Source: Vibrio lentus (GTDB lineage: Bacteria > Pseudomonadota > Gammaproteobacteria > Enterobacterales > Vibrionaceae). Taken from it: DNA of 64,000 bases. The notes below the pieces were generated by a model. It was not told the origin of the DNA. It ran no database searches and worked only from the letters and a program-made list of their open reading frames with translations. The stretch spans positions 2,356,001 to 2,420,000 of the forward strand of contig NZ_JAUFQE010000002.1 in NCBI RefSeq assembly GCF_030409755.1. Reading direction: 5' to 3'. Position numbers and translations under genes: made by a program. Positions 61,388 to 64,000 of the stretch are shown here, piece after piece. The stretch's first letter is position 1. Each line of letters starts with the position of its first letter.

Positions 61388-62311
61388 TTACTTAGCGTTA
61401 GCTTCTTCTTCGGCAGCGGCCAACTTAGCTTGTGCTAAATGTTCAGCCTTAAGCGTACTAAAAATACGGCTTAACTCTAAGAAAGAGTAACGGTGTTCTA
61501 CGTATTCATACACGTTAAAAGAAACCGCTAATTTGTACAAAGAGATAGCATTCGCGTAATCACCATTCATGTGGTGACGCTTAGCAAGGTAGAAGTACGT
61601 TTCAGTTAGGCGTTGAGCTAGGAGCGTGTTGTCACGAGTCCCCGTTAGGATAGCTTTGAACGCCTGCTCTTCGGTAATATCGTCAAGCATGATCGCAACT
61701 AATACCCAGCCCCACTGTTCATCACGACTCTCGTAACGCTTTTGTAAATCAAGCTTGGCTTGTTCTGGCGTGAGTTCATGCTGAATGATGTAAAGCCACA
61801 GAGCGCGAAACGGATCGCTAGGAGCATCAGCGTAGTGCTTCATCATCTCTTCATTGGCTAAGTCATAGCGCTCACCATAGTAGAGTGCGATAGAACGATT
61901 TCGTTCTGCATATGAGTTTGCAGGATCAAGCTCTAACGTAGAATCAAAAGATTCATAAGCGGCATCAAACTCCCCTACTTGCGTAAAGTAAACACCCAAA
62001 AGGTTGAAGATATCAGGTTGAGCGGGGTTCAATGAAAGAGACTGATTGAAATCAAGACGTGCTAAATCACGCAGGCCAACGCTGTCGTAGTAGTTACCAC
62101 GCTCGAACAACATTTTAGCTCGAACTTCATCGTTCAAGTCTGGGCGTTGTAATAACTGACTAAGGCGCGCTATTTGCACTTCTTGCTGAACACTTGGTTG
62201 AAGCGGCACAGCCATTGGTGGATAAACCCAACGTGAGGTGTTATCTGATGTTGTCGCACAACCAGTTAGTACAAGCAGTAAACACATACTCGCGGTTTGA
62301 AACCATTTCAC
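61388..62311 (-). CDS. nlpI: Lipoprotein NlpI, TPR adaptor of peptidoglycan hydrolases
   Basis: A 307-residue lipoprotein: signal with lipobox LVLTGC, then TPR repeats (LARLDFNQSLSLNPAQPDIF, FDAAYESFDSTLELDPANSY). NlpI anchors Prc and endopeptidases in the outer membrane in E. coli. Located directly after pnp, as in other gammaproteobacteria. A terminator separates it from pnp, so it may have its own promoter in the short gap. Confidence 0.95.
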   Translation of the reverse strand: MKWFQTASMCLLLVLTGCATTSDNTSRWVYPPMAVPLQPSVQQEVQIARLSQLLQRPDLNDEVRAKMLFERGNYYDSVGLRDLARLDFNQSLSLNPAQPDIFNLLGVYFTQVGEFDAAYESFDSTLELDPANSYAERNRSIALYYGERYDLANEEMMKHYADAPSDPFRALWLYIIQHELTPEQAKLDLQKRYESRDEQWGWVLVAIMLDDITEEQAFKAILTGTRDNTLLAQRLTETYFYLAKRHHMNGDYANAISLYKLAVSFNVYEYVEHRYSFLELSRIFSTLKAEHLAQAKLAAAEEEANAK

Positions 62312-62340
62312 AAATAATTACTCCTGTTATGACCGCAATA

Positions 62341-62368
62341 AAAAAGGGGAGCGATATGCTCCCCTTTA
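62341..62368 (-). terminator. Terminator after pnp
   Basis: Stem AAAGGGGAGC/GCTCCCCTTT with a 5-nt loop; a T-rich stretch follows on the minus strand. Confidence 0.88.
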
Positions 62369-62435
62369 TAACATGCTTTTTTACCAATGGGTTAGAAATC
62401 ACTAAAAAGCGACAGTCCCATTAATAGGCTAAGAA

Positions 62436-64000
62436 TTACTCAGCAGCAGGTGCTTCGCCTTCAGCTGGCGTTTCAACTGCTTCTTTCATGCTTAGGCGTA
62501 CACGGCCTTGACGGTCAATTTCAAGAACCTTAACAGGAACTTCTTGACCTTCAGTTAGGTAGTCAGACACTTTCTCAACACGCTTGTCAGCGATTTGAGA
62601 GATGTGTACTAGACCATCTTTACCTGGAAGGATAGTAACGAATGCACCGAAGTCAGCTAGACGAGCAACTTTACCTTGGTAAATGCGGCCAACTTCAACT
62701 TCAGCAGTGATCTCTTCGATACGACGGATAGCTTCTTTAGCAGCTGCGCCTTCAGTAGCAGCAATCTTGATTGTGCCATCGTCTTCGATTTCGATTGTAG
62801 TACCTGTTTCTTCACAAAGAGCACGGATAACTGCGCCGCCTTTACCGATAACATCTTTGATCTTATCAGAGCTGATTTTCATTGTGTGGATACGTGGAGC
62901 GAATTCAGAGATATCTTCACGAGCACCAGAGATAGCTTCATCCATTACAGAAAGGATGTGCTTACGTGCACCTTGCGCTTGGTTAAGTGCAATTTGCATG
63001 ATCTCTTTAGTGATACCTTCGATCTTGATGTCCATTTGAAGTGCAGTGATACCAGCGTTAGTACCTGCTACTTTAAAGTCCATGTCACCTAGGTGATCTT
63101 CGTCGCCAAGGATGTCAGAAAGAACAACGAAATCGTCGCCTTCTTTAACAAGACCCATTGCGATACCCGCAACAGAAGCTTTGATTGGAACACCAGCATC
63201 CATAAGTGCTAGAGATGTACCACATACAGAAGCCATTGAAGAAGAACCGTTAGATTCTGTGATTTCCGATACAACACGAACTGTGTATGGGAATTCGTCA
63301 ACAGAAGGCATTACAGCTTGGATACCACGTTTAGCAAGCTTACCGTGACCAATTTCACGACGCTTAGGAGAACCAACGAAACCAGTCTCACCTACACAGT
63401 ATGGAGGGAAGTTGTAGTGTAGAAGGAAGTTGTCTTTCTTCTCACCCATTAGGCTGTCGATGATTTGTGCATCACGTTGTGTACCAAGCGTTGCAGTAAC
63501 AAGTGCTTGAGTTTCACCACGAGTGAATAGAGAAGAACCGTGTGTACGTGGAAGAACACCAGTACGTACGTCTAGCGCACGAACCATGTCTTTTTCACGG
63601 CCATCGATACGTGGGTTACCAGCAATGATGCGGCTACGCACTACGTTTTTCTCTAGAGAACCAAGCATGCCGCGGATTTCGCGCTCATCTAGGTTTTCGT
63701 CTTGTGCAATCAGAGCTTCAACAGTGTCGTTCTTGATTGCGCCAACTTGCTCGTAACGAGCCATTTTCTCAGTGATCTGGTACGCGTCAGATAGACGAGT
63801 TTCAGCTTGCTCAGCAACTTTAGCTTTAAGCTCAGTGTTAACTGCTGGCGCTTCCCAGTTCCAAGATGGAGTTGCAACTTCAGCTGCAAATTCGTTGATC
63901 GCTTTGATTACAACTTGTTGTTGGTCGTGACCGTAAACAACAGCTGAAAGCATTTCTTCTTCAGATAGGTTATCTGCTTCAGATTCAACCATAAGTACTG
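62436..64000 (-). CDS. pnp: Polynucleotide phosphorylase, C-terminal part (5' end outside window)
   Basis: About 521 residues are visible; the frame stays open to the window edge with VL before [13 protein letters not shown], so the ATG at 63992 is internal. The rest of the first RNase PH domain is missing. The second RNase PH domain, the KH domain ([19 protein letters not shown]) and S1 domain ([18 protein letters not shown]) are complete. The enzyme degrades RNA 3' to 5' with phosphate and acts in the degradosome. The rpsO gene normally upstream is outside. Confidence 0.97.
   Translation of the reverse strand, partial: VLMVESEADNLSEEEMLSAVVYGHDQQQVVIKAINEFAAEVATPSWNWEAPAVNTELKAKVAEQAETRLSDAYQITEKMARYEQVGAIKNDTVEALIAQDENLDEREIRGMLGSLEKNVVRSRIIAGNPRIDGREKDMVRALDVRTGVLPRTHGSSLFTRGETQALVTATLGTQRDAQIIDSLMGEKKDNFLLHYNFPPYCVGETGFVGSPKRREIGHGKLAKRGIQAVMPSVDEFPYTVRVVSEITESNGSSSMASVCGTSLALMDAGVPIKASVAGIAMGLVKEGDDFVVLSDILGDEDHLGDMDFKVAGTNAGITALQMDIKIEGITKEIMQIALNQAQGARKHILSVMDEAISGAREDISEFAPRIHTMKISSDKIKDVIGKGGAVIRALCEETGTTIEIEDDGTIKIAATEGAAAKEAIRRIEEITAEVEVGRIYQGKVARLADFGAFVTILPGKDGLVHISQIADKRVEKVSDYLTEGQEVPVKVLEIDRQGRVRLSMKEAVETPAEGEAPAAE

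Noticed and set aside
62676..63092. Long antisense frame in pnp
   Set aside because: A shadow of a highly conserved gene with strong codon bias; no start signal.

Overview
The window is a stretch of a gammaproteobacterial chromosome, almost certainly a marine Vibrio. The serB/radA/PilZ/fusA2 neighbourhood, the deoD-deoB-deoA-deoC-nupC block, the small DUF5363 and DUF2132 (VF530-type) genes, the DUF1127/LysR pairs and an ERIC-type intergenic repeat all fit Vibrionaceae. A member of the Splendidus group is a guess from overall protein character and was not tested. I see no tRNA, rRNA, CRISPR array, prophage or transposase.

Layout. 1-5.2 kb: a locus equivalent to E. coli ygjI-ygjJ-ygjK (APC transporter cut by the window edge, outer-membrane barrel protein, GH63 glucosidase lipoprotein). 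5.5-10.5 kb: MATE exporter, PAP2-type membrane phosphatase, and a LysR regulator divergent from a chromate transporter (chrA). 10.5-28.5 kb: a large Tad/Flp pilus island. Fifteen minus-strand genes run flp1-flp2-tadV-AAA ATPase-rcpC-rcpA-lipoprotein-tadG-tadE-tadF-tadZ-tadA-tadB-tadC-tadD. A divergent AraC regulator and an acyl-CoA ligase follow, then a second minus-strand module of two TadE-like proteins and a von Willebrand A/TadG-like protein. 29-31.5 kb: two LysR regulators, each divergent from a small DUF1127 or DUF1127-like gene. 31.5-40 kb: DUF2132 protein, a heptanucleotide tandem array, stand-alone EF-G (fusA2), radA, a tandem-PilZ protein, serB and ytjB. 40-47.6 kb: nucleoside salvage (deoD, deoB, deoA, deoC, nupC), a TatD-family hydrolase and a DUF5363 protein, with an ERIC element between deoC and deoA and a near-consensus CRP site upstream of nupC. 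47.8-51 kb: an accessory locus of a secreted protein with three near-identical 100-residue repeats, a small outer-membrane barrel and a LysR regulator. 51-64 kb: prfC, holD-rimI, a YhbS-type acetyltransferase with ubiT, a GGDEF-EAL protein, ubiU-ubiV, a MarR regulator plus MATE exporter with two matching palindromic operators, nlpI, and pnp cut by the window end.

How the genes work together. The Tad island should build a thin Flp pilus: prepilin peptidase (TadV), secretin (RcpA) with RcpC, ATPase TadA, platform TadB/TadC, localiser TadZ, minor pilins TadE/F/G and TPR lipoprotein TadD. The AraC gene sits where a local regulator would be expected. UbiT, UbiU and UbiV together give oxygen-independent ubiquinone synthesis; here a c-di-GMP enzyme gene lies between ubiT and ubiUV. 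The deo genes and nupC form a nucleoside uptake and catabolism unit under likely cAMP-CRP control.

Most noteworthy: the two-module Tad island with a non-canonical AAA ATPase, the 300-bp in-frame repeat gene with its barrel partner, the paired MarR operators, the ERIC element inside the deo cluster, and the c-di-GMP gene between ubiT and ubiUV.
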